Shown: positions 34,534 to 43,504 of the stretch, one piece after another
How positions within the stretch are numbered: position 1 is the first letter of the stretch
Layout: each line of letters begins with the position of its first letter
Origin: Streptomyces sp. NBC_00490
GTDB lineage: Bacteria; Actinomycetota; Actinomycetes; Streptomycetales; Streptomycetaceae
DNA length: 64,000 nucleotides
Assembly: GCF_036013645.1 (NCBI RefSeq)
Contig: NZ_CP107869.1
Location: 9,858,001 to 9,922,000, forward strand
Direction: 5' to 3'
Notes under the pieces: generated by a model
Seen by the model: only the letters and a program-made list of their open reading frames with translations
Database searches by the model: none
What the model was told of the DNA's origin: nothing
Program-made: the position numbers and the translations under genes

Positions 34534-35841
34534 CTAGAGGGAGGGCGGGGTGGTGAAGAGACGGACGTGGACGCTCCAGCCGTCTTCACGGTTGGGTCCG
34601 GCGGTGACCTGGCCCTGGTAAATGGCCGCGCGCTCGCGTATGCCGACCAGACCGCGGCCGCTTTCCGCGCTCCGCCTTCGGGAGCGGGCTGTGCGGAGGG
34701 GGCCGGTGTCCTCGACATCGATGTGGACTGTCTCGGAGTCGACGGCTACCCGGACGCTGATGCAGGTGTCGGCGGCGGCGTACTTGAGGGTGTTGGTGAG
34801 GGCTTCCTGGACGATGCGGTAGACGGCGAGCTGGACACCGGGGGCCAGCGCGGTGAGGTCGCCGTCTGTGCTGAGGGTGAGGCTCGGTCCGGCGGCGCGG
34901 ACGCGTTCGATCAGCGGATCGAGGTCGGCCAGGCCGGGTTGCGGGGTGAGCGGGGCATCGTGTGGCCGGTCGTTGTCGTCGCCGATGACGGCGAGCAGGC
35001 GGCGCAGCTCCGCGAGGGCGCCACGGCCGCTGTCGGCGATGATCCGCAGGGTCTCGGCGCCGCGCTGGGGCTTGGTCTCGGTCAGGCCGGCGGCGCCGTC
35101 GGCGAGGCCGACCATCACGGCGAGGGTGTGGCCGAGGATGTCGTGCATCTCCCGGGAGACGCGGGCGCGTTCCTGGGCGACGGCGAGGCGGGCCTGCTGG
35201 TTCTTGTCCTTCTGAAGGGCCGCGATGACGACGTTCACCAGTCGGGAGGCGAGGCCGAGGCCGGCGATGGCCGTCACCGTCACTACGCCCAACAGCAGCA
35301 GCATCTCCGGCCGTCTGGCGTACTCCGGCTGACCGTCGCTCCACAACGTGGCGGCCCAGGCGACCAGCTGCATCAGGGAGATGGCCAGAGCGATCAGCAG
35401 CTGGCGGGGGGTGCCGAAACGGCCGACGTTGAACAGGGCCACGATGCGGGCGACATCGGCACTGGCGCTGGCGTCATGGAGGGACCCGGTGGAGGCCATC
35501 AGCACGGCGATGGCAGTGACGAGCGCGAAGACCAGCATGGGCCTGCGTTCCCGCCACAGCAGCGGAACGGCCACAGCGACGGAGAGGACCAGTTCTTCGG
35601 CGACCCTGGATTCACCGGCGGAGGCGAGTACGGACGGCAGCCCCAGAGCGATGCAGAACAGCGGCACGCCCCACCTTCGGACACGGGGGTGGGCCCGGTC
35701 CGCCCACCGCCAGGAAGACAGCCGAGCGATGATCGACACGATCACACGCTGCTCATCGTCGTTCGTCAGTGCCTCGGGCAGCTCGGGTCGGCTGGGGACG
35801 TGTCGACCGGGCGGGGAATCGTGTGGGGGCGTGGGGGTCAA
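34534..35841 (-). CDS. Sensor histidine kinase (paralogue of the kinase at 39220)
   Basis: This 435-aa kinase begins at TTG 35841, with GAAGGG exactly 8 nt upstream. Residues about 27-55 (EQRVIVSIIARLSSWRWADR) match its paralogue at 39220. Hydrophobic helices span roughly 60-210. The phospho-His is in RARVSREMHDILGHTLAVMV, the N-box in RIVQEALTNTLKYA and the G-box in GRGLVGIRERAAIY. The first 18 bases of its leader resemble those of the paralogue, pointing to duplication. It lies 317 bp downstream of a TAGTAC palindrome. Confidence 0.88.
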   Translation of the reverse strand: MTPTPPHDSPPGRHVPSRPELPEALTNDDEQRVIVSIIARLSSWRWADRAHPRVRRWGVPLFCIALGLPSVLASAGESRVAEELVLSVAVAVPLLWRERRPMLVFALVTAIAVLMASTGSLHDASASADVARIVALFNVGRFGTPRQLLIALAISLMQLVAWAATLWSDGQPEYARRPEMLLLLGVVTVTAIAGLGLASRLVNVVIAALQKDKNQQARLAVAQERARVSREMHDILGHTLAVMVGLADGAAGLTETKPQRGAETLRIIADSGRGALAELRRLLAVIGDDNDRPHDAPLTPQPGLADLDPLIERVRAAGPSLTLSTDGDLTALAPGVQLAVYRIVQEALTNTLKYAAADTCISVRVAVDSETVHIDVEDTGPLRTARSRRRSAESGRGLVGIRERAAIYQGQVTAGPNREDGWSVHVRLFTTPPSL

Positions 35842-36157
35842 GGTCTATGCCCTTCGCGGTGCAGGCGATCCGCTCGCCGGTCCCGGGGGAATGGACGGAC
35901 GAACAACGACTCGAGAAGAACGCCGACCGGGGCCGACCGCTCTTCCGTGATCGTACGGCTGGCCACGGCTCTGGGGCGGCGTCGTCTTTGCCTGGTCAGC
36001 GCACGCGCCGCCGGAGCCGGGGAGGAGGGTGGCCACGGATTTGCTTCCCGCCAGAAGAAAGGTGTGTGCACGGACGGGCCTGATCAGGCCCGGTTTCACC
36101 GTAGAAGCGGTATCGACGGGCGCTACGGCACTGTGGGCGGGAAAACGACGACGGTGG
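35842..36157. other. Long leader region upstream of kinase 2
   Basis: No gene is visible in these 316 bp. It separates a TAGTAC palindrome from the kinase start and could be a long 5' leader or a lost gene. Confidence 0.4.
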
Positions 36158-36175
36158 CTAGTACCGGGGTACTAG
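36158..36175. promoter_or_regulatory. TAGTAC-type palindromic operator, copy 3
   Basis: CTAGTACCGGGGTACTAG is a perfect 18-bp palindrome. Its core matches the sites at 43251 and 38813. The IS5-family element begins at its last base (36175), so the insertion has cut off whatever lay on the right. The remaining same-strand target is kinase 2. Confidence 0.7.
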
Positions 36176-37236
36176 GGACTGTCTTCAGTTGCGATCAATC
36201 GGCTTCAGGAGACTGCTGATCCAGATGGTCGCTGCGCGGAGATGCAGCCCGGCGAGGTAGCTCTCGGGCTTCTTGTCGTAGCGGGTCGCGATACCCCGCC
36301 AGTCCTTCATCTTGTTGATGGCCCGCTCGAAAGTGTTGCGGTCGCGGTACAGAACGGTGTCGTGGGTGACGGGCCTGCCGCCACGGCTGCCCTTCTTCCT
36401 TCGGTTGGCGGCTTGGTCCTTCTTCTCGGGAATGACCGCCTGGATGCGGCGTTTGCGCAGATGGGCGCGATTGGCGCGGGAGGAGTAGGCCTTATCGCCG
36501 GCTACGGCGGCCGGCCGGGTGCGGGGACGGCCGACGGGCAGGCGGACCCGCACCTTGTTCAGGACGGGGATGAACTGGGGGCTGTCGGCGGCCTGCCCGG
36601 CGGTCAGAAGGAGTGCCATCGGCCGGCAGTGTCGGTCGGCGGCCAGGTGGATCTTGCTGGTCAGCCCGCCGCGGGACCGCCCGAGCAGGGCGGCCTTCAG
36701 CCGGGCTCGCCGTCTGCGGCGGACGCGTCGGCGTTCGGCGCGACCCGGATCGCTTTCGCTGTCCTGTCCGCCTTGTTCCTCGGACGGTCCCCTTTTTGCG
36801 AGGCCGCCTCCTCCAGCGCTGCCAAGGTCTGTTCACTGACCCGCATGCCGGCCGCATCATGATGAGCCCGTGCGGTGGTGGAGTCCACGCTGACCAGCGA
36901 CATGTCGATTTCGTCCCGGCGGGCGGCCTCGGCGATCGCCTCCTCCAGCAGGGCCCCAAAGACGCCCGCGTCGCGCCAACGCATGAAGCGGTTGTAGACG
37001 GTCTGCCAGGCGCCGAACCGCTCGGGCATCTCCCGCCACTGACTGCCGGTCCGGAACCGCCAGATCACCCCCTCGAACTGCTCGCGCAGCCGCTCGGGGT
37101 ATGGGCCGAACCTGCCGACCGGCAGATGCGGCCCGATGAACTCCCATTCACTGTCAGTGAGTTGTGCACGCGTCACAACACAGTCCTACCGGACCGACAC
37201 CCGATCTCGGGCTTGATCACAACTAAAGACAATCCC
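36175..37236 (-). mobile_element. IS5-family (IS427-like) insertion sequence, 1062 bp
   Basis: The ends are GGGACTGTCTTCAGTTG... at the left and its complement GGGATTGTCTTTAGTTG... at the right, matching over 24 bp with three differences. TA flanks both ends (36173-36174 and 37237-37238), a 2-bp target duplication. It carries a transposase split in two frames and lies between an operator and a decayed response regulator. Confidence 0.8.
36185..37176 (-). CDS. IS5-family transposase, two-frame
   Basis: The first frame starts at the GTG near 37176 (TRAQLTDSEWEFIGPHLPVG) and runs to 36697. It includes the first Asp (LVSVDSTTARAHHDAAG). The second continues through SRGGLTSKIHLAADRHCRPM to AVAGDKAYSSRANRAHLRKR, with the second Asp. 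RDRNTFERAINKMKDWRGIA carries the Glu, and the frame ends at 36185. A single slip near 36700 joins the frames, as in related IS427 elements. Motifs are intact, so activity is possible. Confidence 0.78.
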
Positions 37237-37239
37237 TAG

Positions 37240-37450
37240 GGCGCCGCTGCGCGCGGCTGCGACGAGCGGTCCACGGCCGGCGTGGGACTTGACGGAGCAC
37301 GCCGAGCCGTTCCGTCGGGAGAGTCGCGGAGGCGGGCGGCCGGCGTCGAACGGTGCCGATGAGGCGGCGGCTGGCGGTGACGGCGCCTCCGTCCGCCACT
37401 GCGCGGATGGTCGTGGTCAGCTCGTGCGGTTCGGTGTTTCCGGGAGCAGT
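37240..37450 (-). pseudogene. Response-regulator relic
   Basis: The minus strand reads NTEPHELTTTIRAVADGGAV, then a short TASRRLIGTVRRRPPASATL and TERLGVLRQV. This is the end of a receiver domain (usually FLLKxTxPxEL), the linker and the start of a LuxR domain. Both the receiver core and the recognition helix are gone. It abuts the IS5-family element, which may have contributed to the loss. Confidence 0.55.
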
Positions 37451-37642
37451 GCGCCGGCGTCGGCCGCCAGCGCGGCTCAGGCGTACCCGTCGAGCCTGAC
37501 GCAGGCAAGCACCGGTACGCGTGAGAACGGTGGGCATGCTGCCGGGGTTCTTCCTATGGGGGAGACCATGCTGGCGACCGCGCCGGGGTGGACCGGCGGG
37601 TCGGTCGCCGGTGGCCGGTAGTCCTCTGTCTCCTGTGGGCGT

Positions 37643-38578
37643 TCAGTCGCCGATGGCGCGGAGCACGGCGTCTGCCATGCCTTGCTCGCCCTGCGCGTTC
37701 GGGTGGACGGCGGCGGCCGGGCGGCTGGGGCGCAGAGGCTCGATCCAGCGGGTCTTCTCCGCGGAGCAGGCATCGTGGCCGACGGAGGGGGAGTAGGTGT
37801 CGACGTACGTTGCTCCGGCGGCCTCGGCCTGCCTGCTCAGCATGGTGTTGAGCTGTTGCCCCTTGTCGTGAAGATAGGTCGCGTCACCGGGCGCGAGGGG
37901 CAGTTCCCTCCCGCAGCCTTTGCCGTCGGCGGGCAGGATCGCGGGATAGCCGACGACGTAGACCCGGGCCTTGGGCGCACGCCGTTCGATCTCGGCCAGT
38001 GTCGCGGACAGCTGTCGGCCACTGGCCTGGATCTTCTGTGCCACTTCGTCGGCGCCGCCGTCGACGTACTGCTTCTTGCAGGGCGCATCGTCGGAGAAGA
38101 CTCTGTCGCTGCCGATCGCACCGTACATCGCGCCCATCGTGACGCATTTCGTGACCGTCGAGCCGAAGCCGATGTCGTTGCCGCCGATGCCGAGAGTGAC
38201 CAGCCGCGTCCTCGTCGAGAGGGCCGAAAGCTGGGCGGGATTGGTGCCGTTGGACGTCTTCTGCGGAGCGGTGAGGTCGGTGATGGTGGCGCCACTGCAG
38301 CTGACATCACGGAAGTCGGTAGCTGTGACGCCGAGTTGGTGTGCCACCACCGCGGGATAGTTGTGGTCGGAACGTTCGCAGCCGGCCGGTGTCCCGGACT
38401 GCCGGGGGATCTTCGGGCCGGAGGTGTAGGAGTCGCCGAGAGCGACGTAGGGCCCGGCATGCGGTCGTTTCTCGTTGGCGTTGGCGTGGGTGCTGTCCGG
38501 GCGGCCGATGAGGACGGCGGTGACCAGAACGCCGCAGCTCATGATCCCGGCCAGACCTGCGCGTGCATACGGTCCCAT
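37643..38578 (-). CDS. Secreted SGNH/GDSL esterase or phospholipase
   Basis: This 311-aa protein has an N-terminal signal segment (AGLAGIMSCGVLVTAVLIGR). The SGNH hydrolase fold follows: block I GDSYTSG with the nucleophile Ser50, block II around SCSGATITDL, GIGGNDIGF for block III, and AVHPNAQG with His292. Six or more Cys residues fit the disulfide-bonded streptomycete extracellular lipases and phospholipases. The ATG at 38578 has AGGAG upstream. A promoter module shared with the MMPL gene lies 215-285 bp upstream. Lipid esters are the likely substrate. Confidence 0.9.
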   Translation of the reverse strand: MGPYARAGLAGIMSCGVLVTAVLIGRPDSTHANANEKRPHAGPYVALGDSYTSGPKIPRQSGTPAGCERSDHNYPAVVAHQLGVTATDFRDVSCSGATITDLTAPQKTSNGTNPAQLSALSTRTRLVTLGIGGNDIGFGSTVTKCVTMGAMYGAIGSDRVFSDDAPCKKQYVDGGADEVAQKIQASGRQLSATLAEIERRAPKARVYVVGYPAILPADGKGCGRELPLAPGDATYLHDKGQQLNTMLSRQAEAAGATYVDTYSPSVGHDACSAEKTRWIEPLRPSRPAAAVHPNAQGEQGMADAVLRAIGD

Positions 38579-38792
38579 GGGGTTTCTCCTGTCGTCGTCA
38601 CGGGTGATCAGAACTGCTGGGCGGGCACGGCAGCACAGGCGGCTGTGCGCGACGGGTGGCGGTGTCCGGAGCGGGACCGGCAGGGCTGGCTGGGGGAGGG
38701 GAGGGCCTGCTGGGATCACGTCGGGGACGTGGTGTGTGTGGCCCTGCCGTCAAACTAGGCGGGGAAATGCGCATGTCCTCGGCACTGCGGGA

Positions 38793-38826
38793 CCGAATGC
38801 GGCAGGGCCGCGTAGTACCGCGGTAG
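38793..38826 (-). promoter_or_regulatory. TAGTAC-type operator module, copy 2 (esterase)
   Basis: CCGAAT (38793-38798), a 14-nt gap and TAGTACCGCGGTAG (38813-38826) match the module at 43231-43266 in order and spacing. The right arm is partly degenerate here, leaving the inner palindrome TACCGCGGTA. It lies upstream of the secreted esterase. Confidence 0.6.
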
Positions 38827-38869
38827 GAAGGCGCGTCGACGCTGGGCCCAGACGCGGTCGGGTCGGCCG

Positions 38870-39223
38870 GGCGATCCGCGCGGCGCCGGTTTTCGGCAGG
38901 CGGAGCGGGATGCTGGGCACGTCCACGGTGTCGCCGCACGCGACCGTCCTGATCCCCAACAGGAGTTCGTCCGGGCGAGGGGCACACGAACCGGAACCCG
39001 TCGGCGCCGGTGCGGAGCGCGCCGTGGGCGTATTCATGAGGTTCGAGGCTGCCTCAGCAGAGGCCCCAGGAGGTGAGGTCAGGTGGAGTCCGGCGGCGAT
39101 ACGGACTGCTGTACTGGTCCGCGGCCTCGCCGACGGTGGTGAGGGCAGGGCTGCACCCTCAGCAGCAAGCCGAAGCCCAATCCGCGGCAGCGCCTTGCCG
39201 ACGAGGGTGAGGACGATGGTCAA
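38870..39223 (-). pseudogene. Decayed NarL-type response regulator, partner of kinase 3
   Basis: The frame begins at TTG 39223, overlapping the kinase stop (TTGA). It reads TIVLTLVGKALPRIGLRLAA, clearly derived from TIVLIVDDQALQRIGL. The acidic pair, phospho-Asp segment and most of the receiver are scrambled. Later RPDELLLGIRTVACGDTV keeps the end of the receiver. The LuxR DNA-binding domain is missing. The kinase upstream therefore has no working local partner. Confidence 0.75.
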
Positions 39224-40539
39224 GCGTGGTCCTTCTCGGGGGAGTTGACCGGCGGGTTGGGGATGAGGGTGGCGTGGACGGTCCAACCGCCGTGGGGGTT
39301 GGGGCCGGTGGTGACCTCGCCCCGGTAGAGGGCGGCGCGCTCACGCATGCCGACCAGCCCGCGGCCGCTGCCCGTCCGGACACGGCGTGCACGCGGGGTA
39401 CGGGGCGGACCGGTGTCCTCGACCGTGAGGCGGACGGTGTCGGGGTCGGCGGCGATGGAGACGTGGACCGAGGTACCGGAGGCGGCGTACTTGACGGTGT
39501 TGGTCAGGGCCTCCTGGATGATGCGGTAGGCGGACAGCTGGAGCCCAGGGGGCAGGCCGGTGAGGTCGCCGTGTGCGTGCAGGGCGATGGTGGGGCCGGT
39601 GGCGCGGACCCGGTCGAGCAGTGTGTCCAGGTCGGAGAGTCCGGGCTGCGGGGCGAGCGGGACGTCGTGCAACTGGCCTGGGCGTTCGCCGTCGTCGCCG
39701 TCGTCGCCGATGACGGCGAGCAGGCGGCGCAGTTCGGCCAGGGCGTCGCGGCCGCTGGCGCTGATGATGCGGAGTGTCTGGGCGCCGCGTTCGGGCTTGG
39801 TCTCGGTGAGGGCGGCGGCGCCGTCGGCGAGGCCGACGATGACGGCGAGGGTGTGGCCGAGGATGTCGTGCATCTCGCGGGAGACGCGGGCGCGTTCCTG
39901 CGCGGTGGCCAGACGGGTCTGTTGGTCGCGTTGCTTCTTCAGGGCGTCGATGTAGGCGTAGGCCAGCCGCAGGAGCAGGCCCAATGCGGCGAACGCCATT
40001 ACGGCGACCATCACCATCAGTGTCACGGGCTCCGGACGGGTGACGTAGTCCAGCTGCCGGCCGCGCCAGAAGAAGTAGGCCCATGCGGCGAGTTGTACGA
40101 GGGTGACGCCGGTGGCGAGGGCCAGCTGACGCGGGGTGCAGTGACGGCCGACATTGAAGAGGGCGACCACCCGGGCGAACTCGGCGCCGGTCAGCACCCC
40201 CAGAGGAAGGGACACGACGGAAACGGCCGTGGTGAGGGCGAAGACCAGCATGGGGCGGCGTTCCCGCCACAGCAGCGGGACGCAGAAGGCGAGGACGAGG
40301 GGCAGTTGGGGATTGCCGACGTTGTGGGGATTGAGGTACGCGTCGCTGCCGCCCACGAAGCAGAAGACCGGGACCCCCCACCGCCGGAACCGGGGATGGG
40401 CCCGGTCTGCCCGCCGCCACGACGCGAGCCGGGAGACGACCGAGACGATCACCCGCTGTTCGGGATCGCTCGTCAGGGTCTGCAGGAACTGGCGCTCGTC
40501 CGGGCGTGGGGCGGGAGTGGGGGCACTCGGTGCGTTCAC
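39220..40539 (-). CDS. Sensor histidine kinase, orphaned paralogue
   Basis: This 439-aa kinase is colinear with the one at 34534. It has EQRVIVSVVSRLASWRRADR, membrane helices, the phospho-His in RARVSREMHDILGHTLAVIV, RIIQEALTNTVKYAASG, and GRGLVGMRERAALYRG. All catalytic boxes are intact. The GTG at 40539 has GAAGGG 8 nt upstream, the same leader as its paralogue. It sits between the MMPL gene and a decayed response regulator. It may now signal through the regulator at 33813, or it may be losing function. Confidence 0.88.
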   Translation of the reverse strand: MNAPSAPTPAPRPDERQFLQTLTSDPEQRVIVSVVSRLASWRRADRAHPRFRRWGVPVFCFVGGSDAYLNPHNVGNPQLPLVLAFCVPLLWRERRPMLVFALTTAVSVVSLPLGVLTGAEFARVVALFNVGRHCTPRQLALATGVTLVQLAAWAYFFWRGRQLDYVTRPEPVTLMVMVAVMAFAALGLLLRLAYAYIDALKKQRDQQTRLATAQERARVSREMHDILGHTLAVIVGLADGAAALTETKPERGAQTLRIISASGRDALAELRRLLAVIGDDGDDGERPGQLHDVPLAPQPGLSDLDTLLDRVRATGPTIALHAHGDLTGLPPGLQLSAYRIIQEALTNTVKYAASGTSVHVSIAADPDTVRLTVEDTGPPRTPRARRVRTGSGRGLVGMRERAALYRGEVTTGPNPHGGWTVHATLIPNPPVNSPEKDHA

Positions 40540-40564
40540 GGGACAGGCCCTTCGCGATGTCAGG

Positions 40565-40601
40565 CCGCCCGTCGGCCCGGGGGGATCGGGCCGACGGGCG
40601 G
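40565..40601 (-). terminator. Strong hairpin between MMPL and kinase 3
   Basis: CCGCCCGTCGGCCC and GGGCCGACGGGCGG form a perfect 14-bp stem around a 9-nt loop. It lies 78 bp after the MMPL stop and 26 bp before the kinase start. It could end or stabilise the MMPL transcript and so lower kinase expression. Confidence 0.7.
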
Positions 40602-40678
40602 GGCACGGGGGACGGCCGGTGAGAGTCGGCCGCCCTGTCAGCAGCCGGTGCGCAAGCCGGTGTTGCGGCTTGCTCTCG

Positions 40679-43129
40679 TCACCTCCTGCGCAGCGGGTTC
40701 TTCAGCAGCTTCCTGCGGACCGGTGCCTCCGACTCCGTCGCGCCGGCGGGGACGGTGGCGTCACCGCCCCGTGCCGCGTGCTGCCTGAGCCTGGCCAGTC
40801 CGCGTGCCTTCCCTGGGGCCTGCGGGGCAGGTGCCGGCACGTCCGGGACATCGGGAGCGTGGTCGCCGGTGACGGCGTGGGGGGCGCTGTGGCCGTTCGA
40901 GCCCGCGGGGACCCTGGCGGCGACACCGGCGAGTTCCGGCTCGGGCAGGGAGACCGCCTGCTCGATTTCGAGCGCGTGGCGCAGTTTCTCGCCCTCGACA
41001 TCCACGTTCGGCAGGATGCGGTCCAGCCACTTCGGCAGGGTCCAGGAGCGGTGGCCAAGCAGGGCCATCACCGCCGGGACGATGGTCATCCGGACGACGA
41101 AGGCGTCGATGAACACGGCAGCGGCGAGCCCCAGGCCGATGGACTTGATCAGCGCCTCGGAGTCGAGGAGGAATCCGGAGAAGACGGAGACCATGATGAC
41201 CGCGGCGGCGGTGACCACCCGGCCGCTGTGCCGGAATCCCTCCACGATGGCCTGCGTGGGTTCGGCGCCGTGGACGTACTCCTCCCGCATCCGGGAGACG
41301 AGGAAGACCTCGTAGTCCATGGCGAGACCGAACACCACGCCGATCAGCACGATGGGCAGCAGGCTGACGATGGGTCCGGTCTGGTCGACGCCGAAGAGGT
41401 CCTTGAGCCAGCCCCACTGGAAGACCGCCACCAGGACACCGAGGGTCGAGACCACACTGAGCAAGAAGCCCAGGGCGGCCTTGAGCGGGATCACGATCGA
41501 CCGGAAGACCAGCAGGAGCAGCACCAGGGCCAGGCCGACGACGATGGCCAGGTAGGGGATGAGGGCGTCGGAGAGCTTGGTGCTGACGTCGATGTTGACG
41601 GCGGTCAGGCCGGTGACCATCAGGTCGGCGCCGGACTCCTGGTGCAGGGCGGCGCCGTGGTCGCGGATCTCGCCCACGAGGTCCTTGGTGGCTGCACTGG
41701 TCGGGGCGCTCTTGGGGACGGCGCCGATCAGGGCCACGTCGCCCGCCTCGTTGAAGGAGGGAGGACGAACAGCAGCGACATCGTCCAGCTTGCCCAGCAT
41801 GGTGTACGCGTCCTGGGCGGCCGCCTTGGGATTGCCGCTGTCCCGGGCGTCGACGACCACGGTGAGCGGGCCGTTGAAGCCGGGCCCGAAGCCCTTGCTG
41901 AGGGTGTCGTAGGCGACGCGCTGGGTGCTGCCGGGAGGCTTCCCCGAGTCGTCGTTCAGGGCCATCTCGAGGGACATGGTGGGGATGGCCAGCAGGGCCA
42001 GGCCGGCCACCGAGACGGCGAGCACCTTGACCGGGTTGCGGGTGACGAACCTCGCCCAGCGCACGCCCATCGGCTCGCCCTCGCCGCGCTCCAGTGCCTT
42101 CATACGGCGGGTGAGCAGCCTGCCCTTCATGATCCGCATACCGGCGAAGCCGAGCATGGCGGGCACCAGGGTCAGCGCGATGATCACGGCGACGGCGACC
42201 GCGAAGGCGGAGGCCAGGCCCATGGAGGTGAGCATGGCGATGCCGATGACGCTCAGGCCGCTCAGTGCGACGATCACGGTCAGGCCGGCGAAGACAACCG
42301 CGGACCCGGCGGTGCCCAGGGCGCGTCCGCACGCTTCCTCGGGTTCGTGGCCGTCGCGGATCTCGTTGCGGTAGCGGGAGACGATGAACAGGGCGTAGTC
42401 GATGGCGACGGCCAGGCCGAGCATCAGGGCCAGGGTCGTGGCGGACGAGGCCAGGTCGAAGAAGTGCGTGGCGAGCGTGATGGACAGGATGGCCGCGGCC
42501 ACCCCGAGGATCGCGGTGAGCAGGGGCAGTCCTGCTGCGATCAGCGAGCCGAAGGTGATCATCAGGACGATGGCGGCGACCCCGACACCGATCAGCTCGG
42601 CCGCCTTGCTCGTGGCCTCGTTCTTGACGGCGTTGCCGCCCAGGCTCACCTTCAGGCCGGCCTTCTCGCCCTGGGCCACGACCTCGGTCTGGACGGTGTG
42701 GGCCGCGCCGCTGACGTCGGTCTGAGTGACCTTGTAGGACACCTGGGCGTAGGCGATGGTGCCGGACTTGCTGACCAGGCCGCTGGTGAAGGGATCGGAG
42801 GCGCCCGACACCTGCGGCGACTTCTCCAGCTTCGCGACCAAGGACACGACCTCGGCCTTGTTGGCGGCGGAGGTGAGTTTCTGCCCGCTGGGCGCCTCGA
42901 ACACCACCCGCGCGGTGGCGCCGTCGGCGGATGCCTGCGGGAACTCCTTGTGCAGCAGGTCGATCGCCTTCTGCGATTGCGTGCCTGGAACGCTCAGGGC
43001 CCCCGAGGAGGTGCCGGGCGCGGTCATGGCGCCGATGCCGATGGCGGCCAGGACGGCGACCCAGAGCATCACGACGATGCGTCGTCGCCGGAACGACAGT
43101 CGGCCGAGCCGATAGAGGAAGGTGGCCAC
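40679..43129 (-). CDS. MMPL-family RND transporter
   Basis: This 816-aa membrane exporter of the MMPL family typically moves lipids or lipid-linked metabolites. It has an N-terminal helix (IVVMLWVAVLAAIGIG), two large extracytoplasmic porter loops and two blocks of helices. The blocks contain LGLAVAIDYALFIVSRYRNE and VFGLAMDYEVFLVSRMREEY, with the conserved Asp-Tyr proton-relay positions. A long polar C-terminal tail follows. The GTG at 43129 has GGGAG 8 nt upstream. An operator module lies 100-140 bp upstream. It probably heads a unit with kinase 3. Confidence 0.93.
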   Translation of the reverse strand: MATFLYRLGRLSFRRRRIVVMLWVAVLAAIGIGAMTAPGTSSGALSVPGTQSQKAIDLLHKEFPQASADGATARVVFEAPSGQKLTSAANKAEVVSLVAKLEKSPQVSGASDPFTSGLVSKSGTIAYAQVSYKVTQTDVSGAAHTVQTEVVAQGEKAGLKVSLGGNAVKNEATSKAAELIGVGVAAIVLMITFGSLIAAGLPLLTAILGVAAAILSITLATHFFDLASSATTLALMLGLAVAIDYALFIVSRYRNEIRDGHEPEEACGRALGTAGSAVVFAGLTVIVALSGLSVIGIAMLTSMGLASAFAVAVAVIIALTLVPAMLGFAGMRIMKGRLLTRRMKALERGEGEPMGVRWARFVTRNPVKVLAVSVAGLALLAIPTMSLEMALNDDSGKPPGSTQRVAYDTLSKGFGPGFNGPLTVVVDARDSGNPKAAAQDAYTMLGKLDDVAAVRPPSFNEAGDVALIGAVPKSAPTSAATKDLVGEIRDHGAALHQESGADLMVTGLTAVNIDVSTKLSDALIPYLAIVVGLALVLLLLVFRSIVIPLKAALGFLLSVVSTLGVLVAVFQWGWLKDLFGVDQTGPIVSLLPIVLIGVVFGLAMDYEVFLVSRMREEYVHGAEPTQAIVEGFRHSGRVVTAAAVIMVSVFSGFLLDSEALIKSIGLGLAAAVFIDAFVVRMTIVPAVMALLGHRSWTLPKWLDRILPNVDVEGEKLRHALEIEQAVSLPEPELAGVAARVPAGSNGHSAPHAVTGDHAPDVPDVPAPAPQAPGKARGLARLRQHAARGGDATVPAGATESEAPVRRKLLKNPLRRR

Positions 43130-43230
43130 GGAGTACTCCCACCAGAGAAGAGATCATGGGTGAGCTGGGCCTGACTGACCCGCGATCTCAACCTAGGAGC
43201 GGTCCCGGGCGACCATCCCGTACCGCGGAA

Positions 43231-43266
43231 CCGAATCCGGTGCGGCACGTTAGTACCGGAGTACTA
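43231..43266 (-). promoter_or_regulatory. TAGTAC-type operator module, copy 1 (MMPL)
   Basis: CCGAAT (43231-43236), 14 nt, then TAGTACCGGAGTACTA (43251-43266), whose TAGTAC and GTACTA arms are perfect complements. The same module is found at 38793-38826. It lies between the MMPL gene and the plus-strand gene at 43505. Confidence 0.7.
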
Positions 43267-43504
43267 CGCGCTGTGCCCCTGGCTATGAGGTTTTCGGCCC
43301 AGCTACTTGCCTCTGGAAAATGGTTCAGCCTCGTGGCGGGGCTGATGCGGGCTTCGACACCGACTCTCCAGTTACGCATCCGCCGGAACGGGCGGGCGAT
43401 AGGCGCCAATACCTCAACCTTGAGGTAGACGCAACCTCTGGCGGTGGCCTGCCGGGCCGAACGGCTCTACCGTGATGAGAGGAAGCAGATCCCAGGAGCA
43501 CATC

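Noticed and set aside
34222..36219. A 665-codon plus-strand frame opposite kinase 2
   Set aside because: It has no recognisable domain and opposes an intact histidine kinase and regulator.
40154..43174. A 1006-codon plus-strand frame opposite the MMPL gene
   Set aside because: It is an antisense shadow of a GC-rich gene, full of low-complexity Gly/Asp/Gln/His with no domain. The minus strand encodes a full MMPL protein.
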